A DNA stretch of 64,000 nt from Aldehydirespirator sp965204875 (GCA_965204875.1 OZ242020.1:1116001-1180000); one strand, 5' to 3'. Shown: positions 7,339-18,430, counted from the first letter of the stretch. Notes: generated from the letters alone by a model not told the origin. Translations and numbers: made by a program.

Positions 7339-9489
7339 GTGAACGCCGCAGGCCGAGGCGACGGGCACACACTTGAAGCCGGTCCCGAGCCCCTCTGGAC
7401 GCCGACACCGCAGCGGATCGCGGAGTCGCAGATGGCGCAGTTCGCGTCGTGGCTGATCAGCCATCACCCCGCTGCCGCGGACCGTTCCGTTGATCTACAA
7501 CACGCGGGCACCGACGGTTCCGCAGGCGCCCCACGCGGCCGGGATCACGCCGGCGATCACAGCTCCGGCGCGGGCGCCGGCGGTTCCTCCGGCCTTCACG
7601 GCTTGGCAACGAGCCTCTTCGACCCGGACGGGAACGTGGCCGCCGGAGGGTTCGCGTGCCTGCACAGGTGGTCGGTCGAGCACAGCGGCGAGTTCTGGGC
7701 CACGGCATGGGACTTCTGCGGTGTGCGGGGCCACAGGGGTGACCGGCTCCTCGAGGTGCCCGCAGCGGCGCTCTGCGCCGAGCCCGGCGAGCGCCTGAGG
7801 CGCACCCGTTTCCTTCCCGACGCCCGCCTCAACGTGGCCGAGAACCTGCTGGGAGAGCCCTCCGGGGACACGGCCGTCGTGTTCCGCGGCGAGGACGGCG
7901 AGGCGGCCGAGATCAGCCGTGCCGGGATGCACGACATGACCGGGCGGGTGCAGCAGCTCATGATCGACTCCGGGGTGGGGCCGGGCGACCGGGTGGCGGC
8001 CTGGATGCCCAACCGTGCCGAGACCCTTGCCGTGATGCTCGCCGCAGCCGGGCTCGGCGCGGTCTTCAGTTCCACCTCGCCGGACTTCGGCGTGGACGGG
8101 GTGCTGGACCGCTTCAGCCAGATCACGCCCACCGTGCTGTTCGCCTGCGCCGACTACCCCTACAACGGCCGCCGCCACGACTGCACCGAGCGGCTCTCCG
8201 CCGTCTCCGCGGCTCTCCCGTCGCTGAGGCGCACCGTGCTGGTGGGGCCGGGCTGGCTAGACGGCTACGGCGCCGGCTTCGGGACGCTGCCGACGCCGGT
8301 GGTGTTCCGGCAGCTTCCCTTCGACCATCCCTGGTACGTGCTGTACTCCTCCGGCACCACCGGGCCGCCCAAGTGCATCGTGCACCGCACCGGTGGGCTG
8401 CTGCTCAAGCACCTCGTCGAGCACCAGCTGCACTGCGACGTGCGTTACGGCGACCGGGTGTTCTACTACACGACCACCGGCTGGATGATGTGGAACTGGC
8501 TGGCGTCGGCGCTGGCCTCGGGCGCGGCGGCGGTGCTCTACGACGGCGCGCCCATGCATCCCGGCGCCGACCGGCTTTTCGACCTGATCGACGAGGTCGG
8601 CATCACCCTGTTCGGTACCTCGGCCAAGTTCATAGACGCCTGCGGCAACGCCGGCATCGCACCGGCGGCCACCCACAGCCTGTCCTCGCTGCGGACCGTC
8701 ACCTCCACCGGCTCGACCCTCACTCCGCCTGGGTTCGACTGGGTGTACGCGAAGGTCAAACCCGACGTGCATCTGGCCTCGATCTCCGGCGGCACCGACC
8801 TTTGCGGCTGCCTGGTGGCGGGCGACCCGACCTCGCCGGTGCGGCGCGGCGAGATCCAGCGACCCGCCCTGGGCCTGGACATCGACGTCGTCGACGATTC
8901 CGGCGAGACGCTTCCCGCCGGCGCCGAGGGCGAGCTGGTCTGCCGCAACGCCTTCCCGTCGATGCCGGTGAGATTCTGGGACGACCCCGGCGATGCCCGC
9001 TACCGCGCCGCCTACTTCGAGCGCATCGCCGGCGTGTGGCACCACGGCGACTTCGCCTCGGCCACCGCCTCTGGCGGGTTCGTGATCTCGGGCCGCTCCG
9101 ACGCCACGCTGAACCCTGGCGGGGTGCGCATCGGCACGGCGGAGATCTACCGGCGCGTCGACACGCTCCCGGAGGTCGATGAGAGCATCGTCGTGGGCCA
9201 GCCGCAGGGCGCCGACACCCGCATCGTGCTGTTCGTCAGGATGGCCGCGGGCCACGAGCTGACCGAGGATCTGCGCGACCTGATACGCCGGCGGATACGC
9301 GCCGAGGTGTCGCCGCGCCACGTGCCGGCGGTGATCGCGGCCGTGGCCGACATCCCTCGCACCCGCTCCGGGAAGTTGACCGAGACAGCGGTGCGCGACG
9401 TGATCTGCGGGCGGCCCGTGCGCAACACGGAGGCGCTGGCCAACCCCGAGGCACTGGAGCACTTCCGCGACCGCCCCGAGTTGGCCTGA
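7339..9489 (+). CDS. Acetoacetyl-CoA synthetase
   Basis: An adenylate-forming ligase of about 716 residues. It carries the AMP-binding P-loop YSSGTTGPPK, GWMMWNW, SGGTDLCGC and the hinge region SGRSDATLNPGGVRIG specific to acetoacetate-CoA ligases, with the catalytic Lys in TRSGKLTE. It converts acetoacetate, ATP and CoA into acetoacetyl-CoA, linking to ketone-body, leucine or polyhydroxyalkanoate metabolism. I chose GTG 7339 so that the protein begins just before the conserved PLWTPTPQRI. A Gly/Ser/His-rich insertion near residues 60-90 is unusual and probably a local repeat expansion. Confidence 0.88.
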   Translation: MNAAGRGDGHTLEAGPEPLWTPTPQRIAESQMAQFASWLISHHPAAADRSVDLQHAGTDGSAGAPRGRDHAGDHSSGAGAGGSSGLHGLATSLFDPDGNVAAGGFACLHRWSVEHSGEFWATAWDFCGVRGHRGDRLLEVPAAALCAEPGERLRRTRFLPDARLNVAENLLGEPSGDTAVVFRGEDGEAAEISRAGMHDMTGRVQQLMIDSGVGPGDRVAAWMPNRAETLAVMLAAAGLGAVFSSTSPDFGVDGVLDRFSQITPTVLFACADYPYNGRRHDCTERLSAVSAALPSLRRTVLVGPGWLDGYGAGFGTLPTPVVFRQLPFDHPWYVLYSSGTTGPPKCIVHRTGGLLLKHLVEHQLHCDVRYGDRVFYYTTTGWMMWNWLASALASGAAAVLYDGAPMHPGADRLFDLIDEVGITLFGTSAKFIDACGNAGIAPAATHSLSSLRTVTSTGSTLTPPGFDWVYAKVKPDVHLASISGGTDLCGCLVAGDPTSPVRRGEIQRPALGLDIDVVDDSGETLPAGAEGELVCRNAFPSMPVRFWDDPGDARYRAAYFERIAGVWHHGDFASATASGGFVISGRSDATLNPGGVRIGTAEIYRRVDTLPEVDESIVVGQPQGADTRIVLFVRMAAGHELTEDLRDLIRRRIRAEVSPRHVPAVIAAVADIPRTRSGKLTETAVRDVICGRPVRNTEALANPEALEHFRDRPELA

Positions 9490-9701
9490 CAAGCCAGGCA
9501 CACAGTCTTGGTGAGCGCTGTGGGACAGCTTGCGGAGGCGTCCGCTGGTGCCTGCGCCTGGCACGGCCTGCGCTAGCGTCAGCGTCATGTCCGACCGTGG
9601 CACGACCGCACACCCCGCTCCCCAACGATGAACAACACGACCGCGCACCCCCGCCGGGCCTGCTGGACTCGCTACGACGCCGCACACTTCGGTCGTGTGC
9701 G

Positions 9702-10592
9702 ATGAGCCGCGCGCCGAACTATGTCAATCATGTCACCTGGGCCTGGGATGAGCCGACATTGCGCCACCCGGTGCTGATCGCGGCCTTCGAGGGTTGGAGC
9801 GACGCCGGTGAGGCAGCCACTATGGCAGCGCATGACGTCACCGTTCGCTGGGGCGGCGAGTGGGTGGCCGAGATCGACCCCGAACCGTTCTACGACTTCA
9901 CGACGGTCCGGCTTGCCGTCCGGCTCGGGCAGCACGGGTCACGCCGCATCGTCTGGCCGGCGAATGAGTTCCGCGTCGCCCACTGTCCCGACGCCAACAT
10001 GGATCTGGTATTCCTGATCGGCGTCGAGCCGCAGCTTCGCTGGCGCACCTTCTGCGAGCAGGTGGTCATGGCCGCAGAGGATCTGGAGGTGGAGCGGGTG
10101 ATCACCCTGGGCGGCCTGCTCTCGGAGGTGCCGCACACCCGGCCGGTGCAGGTCTACGGCTCATCGGAGGACGCCCGGATGCGCGACGAGCTCGATCTTG
10201 AGCAGTCCACGTACGAGGGGCCGACCGGCATCGTCGGCGTGCTCGCGGCGGCCTGCCACGACGCGGGCTTCCCGACGGCATCGTTCTGGGCGGCCGTTCC
10301 GTCCTACCTGCCCACGGCACCGTCGCCCAAGGCGGCGATGGCACTGCAGAACCGCTTCTGCGCAGCCCTGGGCCTGCCCGTCTACCTCAGCGACCTGGTG
10401 GAGGCCACCGAGAGCTACGAGGCCAAGCTGGCCGAGATGGTGTCCACGGACGACGACATGGCCGAGTTCGTGTCACGCTTGGAGCAACTCTGGGACCGGC
10501 GCAAGCAGCGCGAGGCCCGCGAGCGGGTCTGGAGCGACGATCCCCGCAAGCTGGTCACCGAGGTCGAGAGGTTCCTGCGCGACAGCGCCTAG
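9702..10592 (+). CDS. PAC2 family protein (proteasome-assembly-chaperone-like)
   Basis: The product matches actinobacterial PAC2 proteins: LIAAFEGWSDAGEAAT near the N-terminus, YDFTTVRLAV, the central ITLGGLLSEVPHTRPV and TGIVGVLAAACHDAG. Archaeal and eukaryotic relatives assist proteasome assembly; the role in Actinobacteria is not settled. ATG 9702 gives 296 residues, a usual size. Upstream, GCACACTTCGGTCGTGTGC forms a short palindrome overlapping the start region. Confidence 0.85.
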   Translation: MSRAPNYVNHVTWAWDEPTLRHPVLIAAFEGWSDAGEAATMAAHDVTVRWGGEWVAEIDPEPFYDFTTVRLAVRLGQHGSRRIVWPANEFRVAHCPDANMDLVFLIGVEPQLRWRTFCEQVVMAAEDLEVERVITLGGLLSEVPHTRPVQVYGSSEDARMRDELDLEQSTYEGPTGIVGVLAAACHDAGFPTASFWAAVPSYLPTAPSPKAAMALQNRFCAALGLPVYLSDLVEATESYEAKLAEMVSTDDDMAEFVSRLEQLWDRRKQREARERVWSDDPRKLVTEVERFLRDSA

Positions 10593-10692
10593 CAGTTGCG
10601 GAGCCACCGGACCCGTTACGCGGAGTCCCCCGCTAGACCCGGCACGCAGACAACCCCCGCTGGCCCCGTTACGCGCAAGACCCGCCGCAGTC

Positions 10693-11439
10693 TCAACTGT
10701 CTGGTGGAGCCTCGGGGTCGCCGCGCCAGGGTGGAGTGCGAGGCCGGTCGAAGAGCACGCCCACGTCCTCGCCCCGGATGGCTCGAAAGGCGTGGTCGGC
10801 CCAGAGCTCGGGCCGAGCCGTGCGTTCGGGAAGCTCGCCCTCGGCGAAGAAGCCTGCGTCGGAGCATTCGAGCGGGTGTGGCGCCAGGTCGCCCCCGAGG
10901 CTGCGGCAACAGAACACGACGGACACGAGCGGGACCCGCGTGAAGCCCCGCCGCATCCCGTCGAGGATGGCGATGGGACGCAGCACCTCGCAGCGGATGC
11001 CGGTCTCCTCGAGCACCTCCTTGACGGCCACCTCCGAGGGCGAGTAGCCCACGTCGGACCAGCCGGTGGGGTACAGCCACCAGCCGGAGTCGGCCCGCTT
11101 CACCAGCAGTATCCGCCCCTCGTCGTCGCCCACGACAGCGCCGACGGTGATCTTGGGGGTGACGTAGCCGGCCACGCCCGAGCCCACCCGGTCGAGCCAC
11201 TCCTGCACCTGGTGCCCGGCGTCCACCCCGACGGAGCTGTGGGCACGGATGTCCGCGGCCACGGCGAGCACCTCCTCGAAGCGCTCCTGCTCGTAGCGGC
11301 TCTCGGTGAATCCGAGGCCCGTCCGGGCGATCCCGGCCAGGCTCTCCGCCCAGCGCAGGATGTCGGCCTCGCTCGCCGGCCGAGGGGCGGCGCCGGCCCG
11401 CTCACCCCCGTGATGTGACAGAGCGCCCACCACAGGCAC
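10693..11439 (-). CDS. NUDIX hydrolase with N-terminal NUDIX_N-type domain
   Basis: A degenerate Nudix box is visible as DVGYSPSEVAVKEVLEETGI. The usual first glutamate is Tyr, but the metal-binding EVLEE core is intact. This GYSP variant is common in the subfamily that carries an N-terminal helical NUDIX_N domain, seen here at residues 20-80. Members hydrolyse nucleoside-diphosphate-linked substrates such as ADP-ribose; the substrate here is unknown. Length is 248 residues. Confidence 0.82.
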   Translation of the reverse strand: MPVVGALSHHGGERAGAAPRPASEADILRWAESLAGIARTGLGFTESRYEQERFEEVLAVAADIRAHSSVGVDAGHQVQEWLDRVGSGVAGYVTPKITVGAVVGDDEGRILLVKRADSGWWLYPTGWSDVGYSPSEVAVKEVLEETGIRCEVLRPIAILDGMRRGFTRVPLVSVVFCCRSLGGDLAPHPLECSDAGFFAEGELPERTARPELWADHAFRAIRGEDVGVLFDRPRTPPWRGDPEAPPDS

Positions 11440-11627
11440 CCTACCCGTGGCGACTCTTCAGGCCGGATAGCGAGTCTCAGACAGCTATGTCCGGCGCGGA
11501 CGAGGAACCACGAGCGGCGCAGCGCGGAGCCAGGTGGACGCTCGCGCCGACCGCAACCGTGAGGCGCGAACGAACGATCCGCAGGCGTGCCACCATCGGA
11601 ACTTCGGCCGGCAATCTCCTAAAGGTG

Positions 11628-12302
11628 TCAGGTGCGGGCGAGGATCTCCGGAGTCGGGCCCACGAGACCGGTGAAGAACGGACCGAACTCGGCGTAGGCG
11701 GCCGAGGCCCGGTCATAGCGCATGGTGTACACGGTCTCCTTGAGCGCGCTCAGGTCCTCGCCGAAGAGCGTGACGCCCCACTCCCAGTCGTCGAGCCCCG
11801 TCGATGCGGTCACAAGTTGCACGATCCGTCCCGCAAACTTGCGTCCCGAGGCGCCGTGCTCGTACATGAGCTCTTTGCGCCGCTCGTAGGGCAACTCGTA
11901 CCAGTTCTGGCCGGGGTGGCGTCGCTTGGTCATCGGGTAGAAGCACCAGGCGGGCTTCCGCGGCGGCGGGAGCTTGGGGTTGAGCCGCATGTCCGCCATC
12001 TCCGCGGGCAGACTTTGGGCGTACTCGGACAGCTCGGTGATCGACACGTAGCTGTCGACCACTGCCAGCCCTGCCGAGACCAGCTCCCTCTGCAGGTCGC
12101 GCAGCGCCCAGGCGTCAGCGTGCAGCGCCATGAAGCACATCTCGGCCTTGTGTCCCAGCACGGCCACGGTCACCACCTGCACGCCGGCGTCGGCGGCCCC
12201 ATCGACCGCCGCGATCACGAGCGAGTCGTCGGCAGCAGCGGTCCGCCTGCAGAACAGGTGCAGCACCGCGAGCCCCTGAGACACTCCCACCGGCTCGGTC
12301 AT
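11628..12302 (-). CDS. hemQ: Coproheme decarboxylase HemQ (chlorite-dismutase family)
   Basis: The sequence contains FYPMTKRRHPGQNWYELPYE and MYEHGASGRKFAG. The latter holds the conserved Tyr/His region of HemQ, followed by DDWEWGVTLF and MRYDRASAAYAEFGPF. HemQ decarboxylates coproheme III to protoheme in the coproporphyrin-dependent pathway used by Actinobacteria and Firmicutes, with peroxide as oxidant. Length of 224 residues is normal. It supports the actinobacterial assignment. Confidence 0.92.
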   Translation of the reverse strand: MTEPVGVSQGLAVLHLFCRRTAAADDSLVIAAVDGAADAGVQVVTVAVLGHKAEMCFMALHADAWALRDLQRELVSAGLAVVDSYVSITELSEYAQSLPAEMADMRLNPKLPPPRKPAWCFYPMTKRRHPGQNWYELPYERRKELMYEHGASGRKFAGRIVQLVTASTGLDDWEWGVTLFGEDLSALKETVYTMRYDRASAAYAEFGPFFTGLVGPTPEILART

Positions 12303-12474
12303 CGCGCCGAGTCTAAGAGGCCGTCCGGACAGCCCCCCGACCCGCTGCCCATCACCACAAGACGTTGGTAGAGGACACCAGCAGAAACGTCGACCATGCG
12401 CCCAGCCCCCGACCCGCTGCCGATCACCACAAGACGTTGAGGAAGGTCGTGGCCCGGCGCGCGGGAGCGCGGCG

Positions 12475-13272
12475 TCAGCGGTCCACGTAGACCGACATGG
12501 TGCCGTCGCGGGCGAAGCCTGCCAGCTGCATCCCGGCGGCCTCGGCGGTGGCGGCTGCCAGGGCCGTGGGCGCGCTCACCGCGACCAGTGCCCGGAACCC
12601 GGCCGCCCAGGCCTTGTGCACCAGCTCGAAGCTCGCCCTGCCGCTCACCACAAGCCCGAGGCCCACCGCCGGAAGCTCGCCGTCGAGCAGGCGCCTGCCG
12701 ATGACCTTGTCCACCGCGTTGTGGCGGCCCACGTCCTCGCGCACCGCCGTCACCGCGCCGTCGGCGGCCATCACCCCGGCGGCGTGCACCGCCCCGGTGG
12801 AGGCGAACAGCTCCTGAGCCGGCCGCAGCTGCTCCGGCGCCGCGGCCAGCTTCTCCCAACCCAGTGCCTCGCCCCGTACCGGATCCAGTTTGGAAACCAG
12901 CTCGTCGATCTCGCTGGTGCCGCAGAAACCGCACGAGGAAGTGGTGGTCGTCAGGCGCGGGCGCGGCTCGGGCGCCAGCCCGCCCGTGGACACCGACACC
13001 ACGTTGAAGTCCGTCGCTGCCGCGGAGCCCGAGGCGCAGTACCTCACCCGGATCACGCGCTGACCGCCAAGCAGACCCTCGGCGAAGCAGAAGCCGGCGG
13101 CCAGCTCGAAGTCGTTGCCCGGCGTGCGCATGGTGGTGGCCACGCGCACGCCGTCGAGCTCGATGGCCATCGGCTCCTCCGATGCCAGCCTGTCGGGACG
13201 CCGCCCCGAGGCCGGCCCGCCCGGCGTCCAGGGACGCACCAGCCACTTCCGGCTCCTCGACTTCGTGGCCAC
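12475..13272 (-). CDS. fdhD: Formate dehydrogenase accessory sulfurtransferase FdhD
   Basis: FdhD hallmarks are all present: FELAAGFCFAEGLL, the catalytic-loop cysteines in SSCGFCGTSEI, VREDVGRHNAVDKVIG and SGRASFELVHKA. FdhD moves sulfur from a cysteine desulfurase to the molybdenum cofactor of formate dehydrogenases. Its presence predicts a molybdenum formate dehydrogenase elsewhere in the genome, a common selenoprotein. It lies 10 bases from the nitrobindin-like gene on the same strand. Confidence 0.93.
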   Translation of the reverse strand: MATKSRSRKWLVRPWTPGGPASGRRPDRLASEEPMAIELDGVRVATTMRTPGNDFELAAGFCFAEGLLGGQRVIRVRYCASGSAAATDFNVVSVSTGGLAPEPRPRLTTTTSSCGFCGTSEIDELVSKLDPVRGEALGWEKLAAAPEQLRPAQELFASTGAVHAAGVMAADGAVTAVREDVGRHNAVDKVIGRRLLDGELPAVGLGLVVSGRASFELVHKAWAAGFRALVAVSAPTALAAATAEAAGMQLAGFARDGTMSVYVDR

Positions 13273-13282
13273 GATGGCAAGG

Positions 13283-13810
13283 TTAGGACTGCTGGAGTTC
13301 CGAGCGCAGATGGCGCAACAGGCCGGTCTCGCCCACGGCGGCCATCCAGAGCTCCGACACCAGCGTCGAGCCGGTCACGGTCAGGCGGCGCCGCACCGCG
13401 GTCACTGACTTCGCCGTCGGCGTCAGCCCGACATGGGCGGACCGCAGGTCCACCATGACGCCGCCGCTGCAGGGAAGGGCCGAGCCGACGTCGATCTCGA
13501 CCACACCGAGCGGCTGGGCGATCGCCAGTTCCACCGCGCCGCCGGGAAGGGCCCGCAGGAATCCGGCCTCGGAGTGCAGCGGCTCCCCCGTCGAGGCGTC
13601 CCCGCTGCGCTGGGTCATCACTAGGAACGGCTTGCCGACCTGGCTGAAGGTGAGTTCCTCGGTGTAGGCGAAGTCGTCGATGGTCGGATACTCGCCGGTG
13701 CCGGCGCCCCTCCAGGTGCCCAGCAGCGGAGCCAGCAGGCGGCACTGGGGGTGCAACTCGGTCACCGCCCAGGAAGCTACCCGACCGGCCGCCGCGCCAG
13801 CCTCGCTCAC
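13283..13810 (-). CDS. Nitrobindin-like heme beta-barrel protein (DUF1794)
   Basis: LLGTWRGAGTGEYPTI and a ten-stranded barrel pattern match the nitrobindin/THAP4-like family, which binds ferric heme and can isomerise peroxynitrite to nitrate. The C-terminal LLRHLRSEL supplies the expected proximal His. The open frame gives 175 residues; a start near MTELHP (GTG/ATG region, residue 17) is possible and closer to family length. It shares strand and spacing with fdhD. Confidence 0.8.
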   Translation of the reverse strand: MSEAGAAAGRVASWAVTELHPQCRLLAPLLGTWRGAGTGEYPTIDDFAYTEELTFSQVGKPFLVMTQRSGDASTGEPLHSEAGFLRALPGGAVELAIAQPLGVVEIDVGSALPCSGGVMVDLRSAHVGLTPTAKSVTAVRRRLTVTGSTLVSELWMAAVGETGLLRHLRSELQQS

Positions 13811-13894
13811 CCGCGATCACAGCAGCCACCGGCGCCCCGGCGCGCAACAGTCCGGCACCCGAAGACGCCGGACTGCTGTGCTAGGAGGTTCTCA

Positions 13895-13978
13895 GGACTA
13901 GAAGTCCATGCCGGGCATCCCGATGCGAGACGAGAAGCCTATGTCGGGCATCGCCGGTGTGGGACTACCGATCCGGGG

Positions 13979-14005
<27 letters not shown>
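13895..14005. repeat. Degenerate tandem copies of the groEL 3' end
   Basis: The groEL tail CTAGAAGTCCATGTCGGGCA (13979 onward) recurs just downstream of the stop as CTAGAAGTCCATGCCGGGCA (about 13899-13918). A more diverged copy (GAGAAGCCTATGTCGGGCAT) lies near 13932. Each copy would encode the terminal Met-Pro-Asp-Met-Asp-Phe-stop motif. This is a clear gene-tail duplication. Confidence 0.8.
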
Positions 14006-15604
<1,599 letters not shown>

Positions 15605-15656
15605 TGATACCTCCCGGATGGCCCGTCGCACGGGCCGGCAGTCTTGGCTGACGGTA

Positions 15657-15683
15657 TTGGCACTCTCGTGCCGCGAGTGCTAG
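15657..15683 (-). promoter_or_regulatory. CIRCE element (HrcA operator) upstream of groEL
   Basis: Read on the minus strand, CTAGCACTC and GAGTGCCAA flank a 9-base spacer. This matches the CIRCE consensus TTAGCACTC-N9-GAGTGCTAA with two mismatches. It sits about 53 bp upstream of the groEL start codon. CIRCE is bound by the heat-shock repressor HrcA, so heat-inducible expression is expected. Confidence 0.9.
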
Positions 15684-15761
15684 TCAACCCCGGCGCTCTC
15701 GGGATGACAACCCGCGCCAGCGACGAATGTGGGCGACCCGGGTGGGGGCGGCCCGCAAGGG

Positions 15762-16037
15762 TCAGCCGCCTGCCACGGCGGGAACGATGCTCACGGTGGC
15801 GCCGTCGGTGACCTCGGTGTCGAGCCCGTCGAGGAAGCGGACGTCGTCGTCGCTGACGAAGACGTTGACGAAGCGGCGAAGGGCGCCGGCCTCGTCGATG
15901 ATGCGGTCGCGGAAGCCCGGATGCGACGACTCCAAGGCGTCGAGCACCTCGGCCAGCGTCCCGCCGCTCACCTCGACCTCCGACGAGCCGGCGGTGAGGA
16001 CCCTCAAGGTTGTGGGCACTCGAACAATGACGGCCAT
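15762..16037 (-). CDS. MoaD/ThiS-like ubiquitin-fold sulfur carrier
   Basis: A 91-residue beta-grasp protein starting MAVIVRVPTTLR and ending in the diglycine PAVAGG, as needed for adenylation and thiocarboxylate formation. The motif GFRDRIIDEAGALRRFVNVFVSDDDVRFLDGLD is typical of actinobacterial MoaD-like carriers, including those that donate sulfur for cysteine, molybdopterin or thiouridine synthesis. Which pathway it serves cannot be told from the sequence. Confidence 0.85.
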   Translation of the reverse strand: MAVIVRVPTTLRVLTAGSSEVEVSGGTLAEVLDALESSHPGFRDRIIDEAGALRRFVNVFVSDDDVRFLDGLDTEVTDGATVSIVPAVAGG

Positions 16038-16272
16038 GGTGTTCCTCGCTGTCTTGGAGCCTGTGCAGGTTGCCCCCAGATCGTAACGGGCGCTCGGGAG
16101 GCCTAAGCGGCGGACCGCTGCTTCGCCGCACCGCACCCGCTCACACCGCGTGGCATGCCTCGCCGCCGGCCGAAGCGACGCGTCGCTGCGTCGCCGCAAC
16201 CCACCTCGCCGCACCGCGCCGGCGATCTCAGCCGCAGGACGCTAGGGGGAGCGCCCGCACTACTATGGGGCT

Positions 16273-16482
16273 GTGACTTCGAGCGCCCGCAGCAGCCGGC
16301 AGTCCTTCCAACGCCTGCCGACGACATGGATAATCCTCGTGGCGGCCCTGCTGCTGCTGGGAACGGTCACACTGCTTCAGTGGGCGCTCAACGTCTTGGG
16401 CGCATTCATCAGGGTGTCGCTAGTGATCGTGATCGCGGTGGTGCTGGTCTCCTGGGTCTACTCCGCCGTCACACGCCGCTAA
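16273..16482 (+). CDS. Small membrane protein, two hydrophobic segments
   Basis: GTG 16273 opens a 69-codon frame preceded by a TACTAT -10-like box about 6 nt upstream, so it may be leaderless. The product has hydrophobic segments at residues 18-40 and 45-64 and a basic tail. No family is recognised. The 3' end (CACACGCCGCTAACGGCT) is echoed twice downstream as CACACGCCGCTGACGGCT and a weaker copy. Confidence 0.6.
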   Translation: MTSSARSSRQSFQRLPTTWIILVAALLLLGTVTLLQWALNVLGAFIRVSLVIVIAVVLVSWVYSAVTRR

Positions 16483-16538
16483 CGGCTGGGACCGCAACAC
16501 CGCGTCACACGCCGCTGACGGCTCGAACCCGCTGGCCT

Positions 16539-17540
16539 TCACACACCGCTGGGCGAGGCGAGTACCTCAGCCACGGCAATCTGCACACACCCGCAGGGAT
16601 CGGCTGCGGCACGGTCGCTGCCGAAGCGCTCGGCTAGCTCAACGACCTTGAGGCCACGCGGTCTCGGTGCTGCGGGGTCGGCGCTGCCGACGACGGCCAC
16701 GACTGCAACGTCGGACTCCGCACCGAGCCGGGACAGCTCACCCACGACCTTTCCCTGCAGCGATGTGGCGTCGTAACGACCCTCCCCTGTGATCACGAGG
16801 TCTGCGTCGCCGAGCCGATCCCACAGCCCGATCTCGTCGGCCACCACCGTGAAGCCGTCGACGAGTCTGGCGCCCCGTGCCGCGAGGCCGCCCGCAAGAC
16901 CGCCGGCAGCCCCGGCTCCGGCAAGGGCCGTCACGTCGATGCCGTGGTCGCGCTCGTAGTCCTGCGCGAGCCGCCTCAAGCGGCGGCCGAGCAGCTCGAC
17001 CTGTGGCGGGGTGGCGCCCTTCTGGGGGCCGTACACGGCGGCGGCATCCAGGAACGGGGTCCGCACATCGCAGGCGACGACGACCTCCACGCCCCGCATG
17101 CGGCCCGGCGACGGCAGCGCCCGCAAGGCGCCGAGGCCGCCGTCGGTCGTGGCCGAGCCGCCGACCGCGACCACGATGCGCCCGGCGCCCGCTCTCACCG
17201 CTTCGGCCATCAACTCGCCCGTGCCGGCGGTCGTGGCGTTCAGCGGGTCGTTTCGTGATGCTCCGCCGGCCACCGCCAGACCCGATGCCAGGGCCATCTC
17301 GATCACCGCCACCTTGCGGCTGAGACGCCACGGCGCCTCGACGGGCTCGCCGAGGGGCCCGGTCACCACGGACGACCGTGTGGGGCCGCCGAGTGCCTCG
17401 AGGGTTCCCTCGCCGCCGTCGGCCATCGGCGCCTCGTCGCAATGCGCCGACGCGGCCTGCGCGCCTGCCGCGATGGCCGAAGCGACCTCGGACGCAGTAG
17501 CGGTGCCGCGAAACTTGTCGGGTGCAGCAAGCACGCGCAT
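16539..17540 (-). CDS. Glycerate kinase (GckA/GlxK type)
   Basis: The sequence shows the family start MRVLAAPDKFRGTATA, ADGGEGT, VVAVGGSATTDGGLGAL, GPQKGATP and the late VITGEGRYDATSLQGKVVG. It phosphorylates D-glycerate to a phosphoglycerate in the glyoxylate/glycerate pathway. ATG 17540 is chosen from the conserved N-terminus. The start region is duplicated several times upstream (17545-17668). Length 333 is slightly short of the usual 370 but all motifs are present. Confidence 0.9.
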   Translation of the reverse strand: MRVLAAPDKFRGTATASEVASAIAAGAQAASAHCDEAPMADGGEGTLEALGGPTRSSVVTGPLGEPVEAPWRLSRKVAVIEMALASGLAVAGGASRNDPLNATTAGTGELMAEAVRAGAGRIVVAVGGSATTDGGLGALRALPSPGRMRGVEVVVACDVRTPFLDAAAVYGPQKGATPPQVELLGRRLRRLAQDYERDHGIDVTALAGAGAAGGLAGGLAARGARLVDGFTVVADEIGLWDRLGDADLVITGEGRYDATSLQGKVVGELSRLGAESDVAVVAVVGSADPAAPRPRGLKVVELAERFGSDRAAADPCGCVQIAVAEVLASPSGV

Positions 17541-17668
17541 CGTCAACCGCCCTCATTCACCCAGCAAGCAGGCGCATCGCCAACCAGCCTCTACTCACCA
17601 AGCACGCGCATCGTCAACGGCCTTCCGTCACCCAGCACGCGCATCGTCAATCGCCCTCACTCACCGGC
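17524..17668. repeat. Four degenerate copies of the glycerate kinase gene start
   Basis: The start-codon region, read on the plus strand as GCACGCGCATCGTCAAC, recurs at about 17531, 17565 (as GCAGGCGCATCGCCAAC), 17603 and 17637. The copies are about 34-38 bp apart and are followed by CNCTCATTCACCCA-like sequence. Each copy would carry the ATG and the codons for Met-Arg-Val-Leu or a variant. This is a head duplication upstream of the real gene. Confidence 0.85.
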
Positions 17669-17797
17669 AGGATGCAGCGAGCGAAAGCTCGCGAGGTACT
17701 GGAGCCGCTCCACGCGATGCGGCGGAAGACCGGCCCCCGCTCATGCGACACCGACACTCGTGATCCACTACTGCCGCGCACGCGGCCAGCGGCGAGT

Positions 17798-18418
17798 TCA
17801 GACTGTGACCGGGATGAGGTCGTCGGCCGCGAGCACCACGAACACGTGGAAGTCGCTCACGTCGGACGGTTCCCTGATCAGCGTCAGGACAGTGCTCGGG
17901 GCGGCGTTGAGCAGGTCGGCCGGAGCGTTGAGCGCTGCCGCTATGGCCTTGGCGTCGTCGCCGTAGCCGCGCTGGTAGTAGATGACGGAGTCCTCCATCC
18001 CGAAGTTGACGGCATTCTTGGCCTTTGTGGCGTAGCCCAATGCGTTGAGCTCGCTGGCCGCGGCGCCTGCGAGGCCCGGGGCACCCTTGCCGTTGACAGC
18101 GGCGACCTTGACCTCGTTGGGCGGGTGCGTCACTGGCGGCGGTGCCGTCGTGGTGGTGGTCGACGATGTCGTGGTGGTCGTCTCGCCGTCGCTCGCAGGG
18201 TCTTGGCCCTCGGGGTCGTCACTCGCCTCGCCGTTGTCCTGCGTCTCGCTGGAGGGTGCGACGGCAGGGCCGTCAGCGGTATCCGCGGAGGAGTCGTCGG
18301 CACCGTCGAAGCCGCGGGCCAGCAGGAACACGCCCAAGGCGACAGCGACGATCACGAGCACGATCCCCCGTCCTGCCGCGCTGGCGCCTCCCTGGGGGTA
18401 TCCCTGCTGGTTCGTCAT
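17798..18418 (-). CDS. LytR C-terminal domain membrane protein
   Basis: An N-terminal transmembrane helix (about residues 16-36), a Thr/Ser/Asp-rich linker with a poly-Thr run, and a C-terminal LytR_C domain starting KVAAVNGKGAPGLAGAAASELNALGY. The LytR_C fold is a small extracellular domain often attached to LytR-CpsA-Psr wall-teichoic-acid or arabinogalactan ligases; here it stands alone. It is probably an envelope protein. ATG 18418 is chosen over an ATG nine bases upstream. Confidence 0.8.
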   Translation of the reverse strand: MTNQQGYPQGGASAAGRGIVLVIVAVALGVFLLARGFDGADDSSADTADGPAVAPSSETQDNGEASDDPEGQDPASDGETTTTTSSTTTTTAPPPVTHPPNEVKVAAVNGKGAPGLAGAAASELNALGYATKAKNAVNFGMEDSVIYYQRGYGDDAKAIAAALNAPADLLNAAPSTVLTLIREPSDVSDFHVFVVLAADDLIPVTV

Positions 18419-18430
18419 AACCGTCAAGGT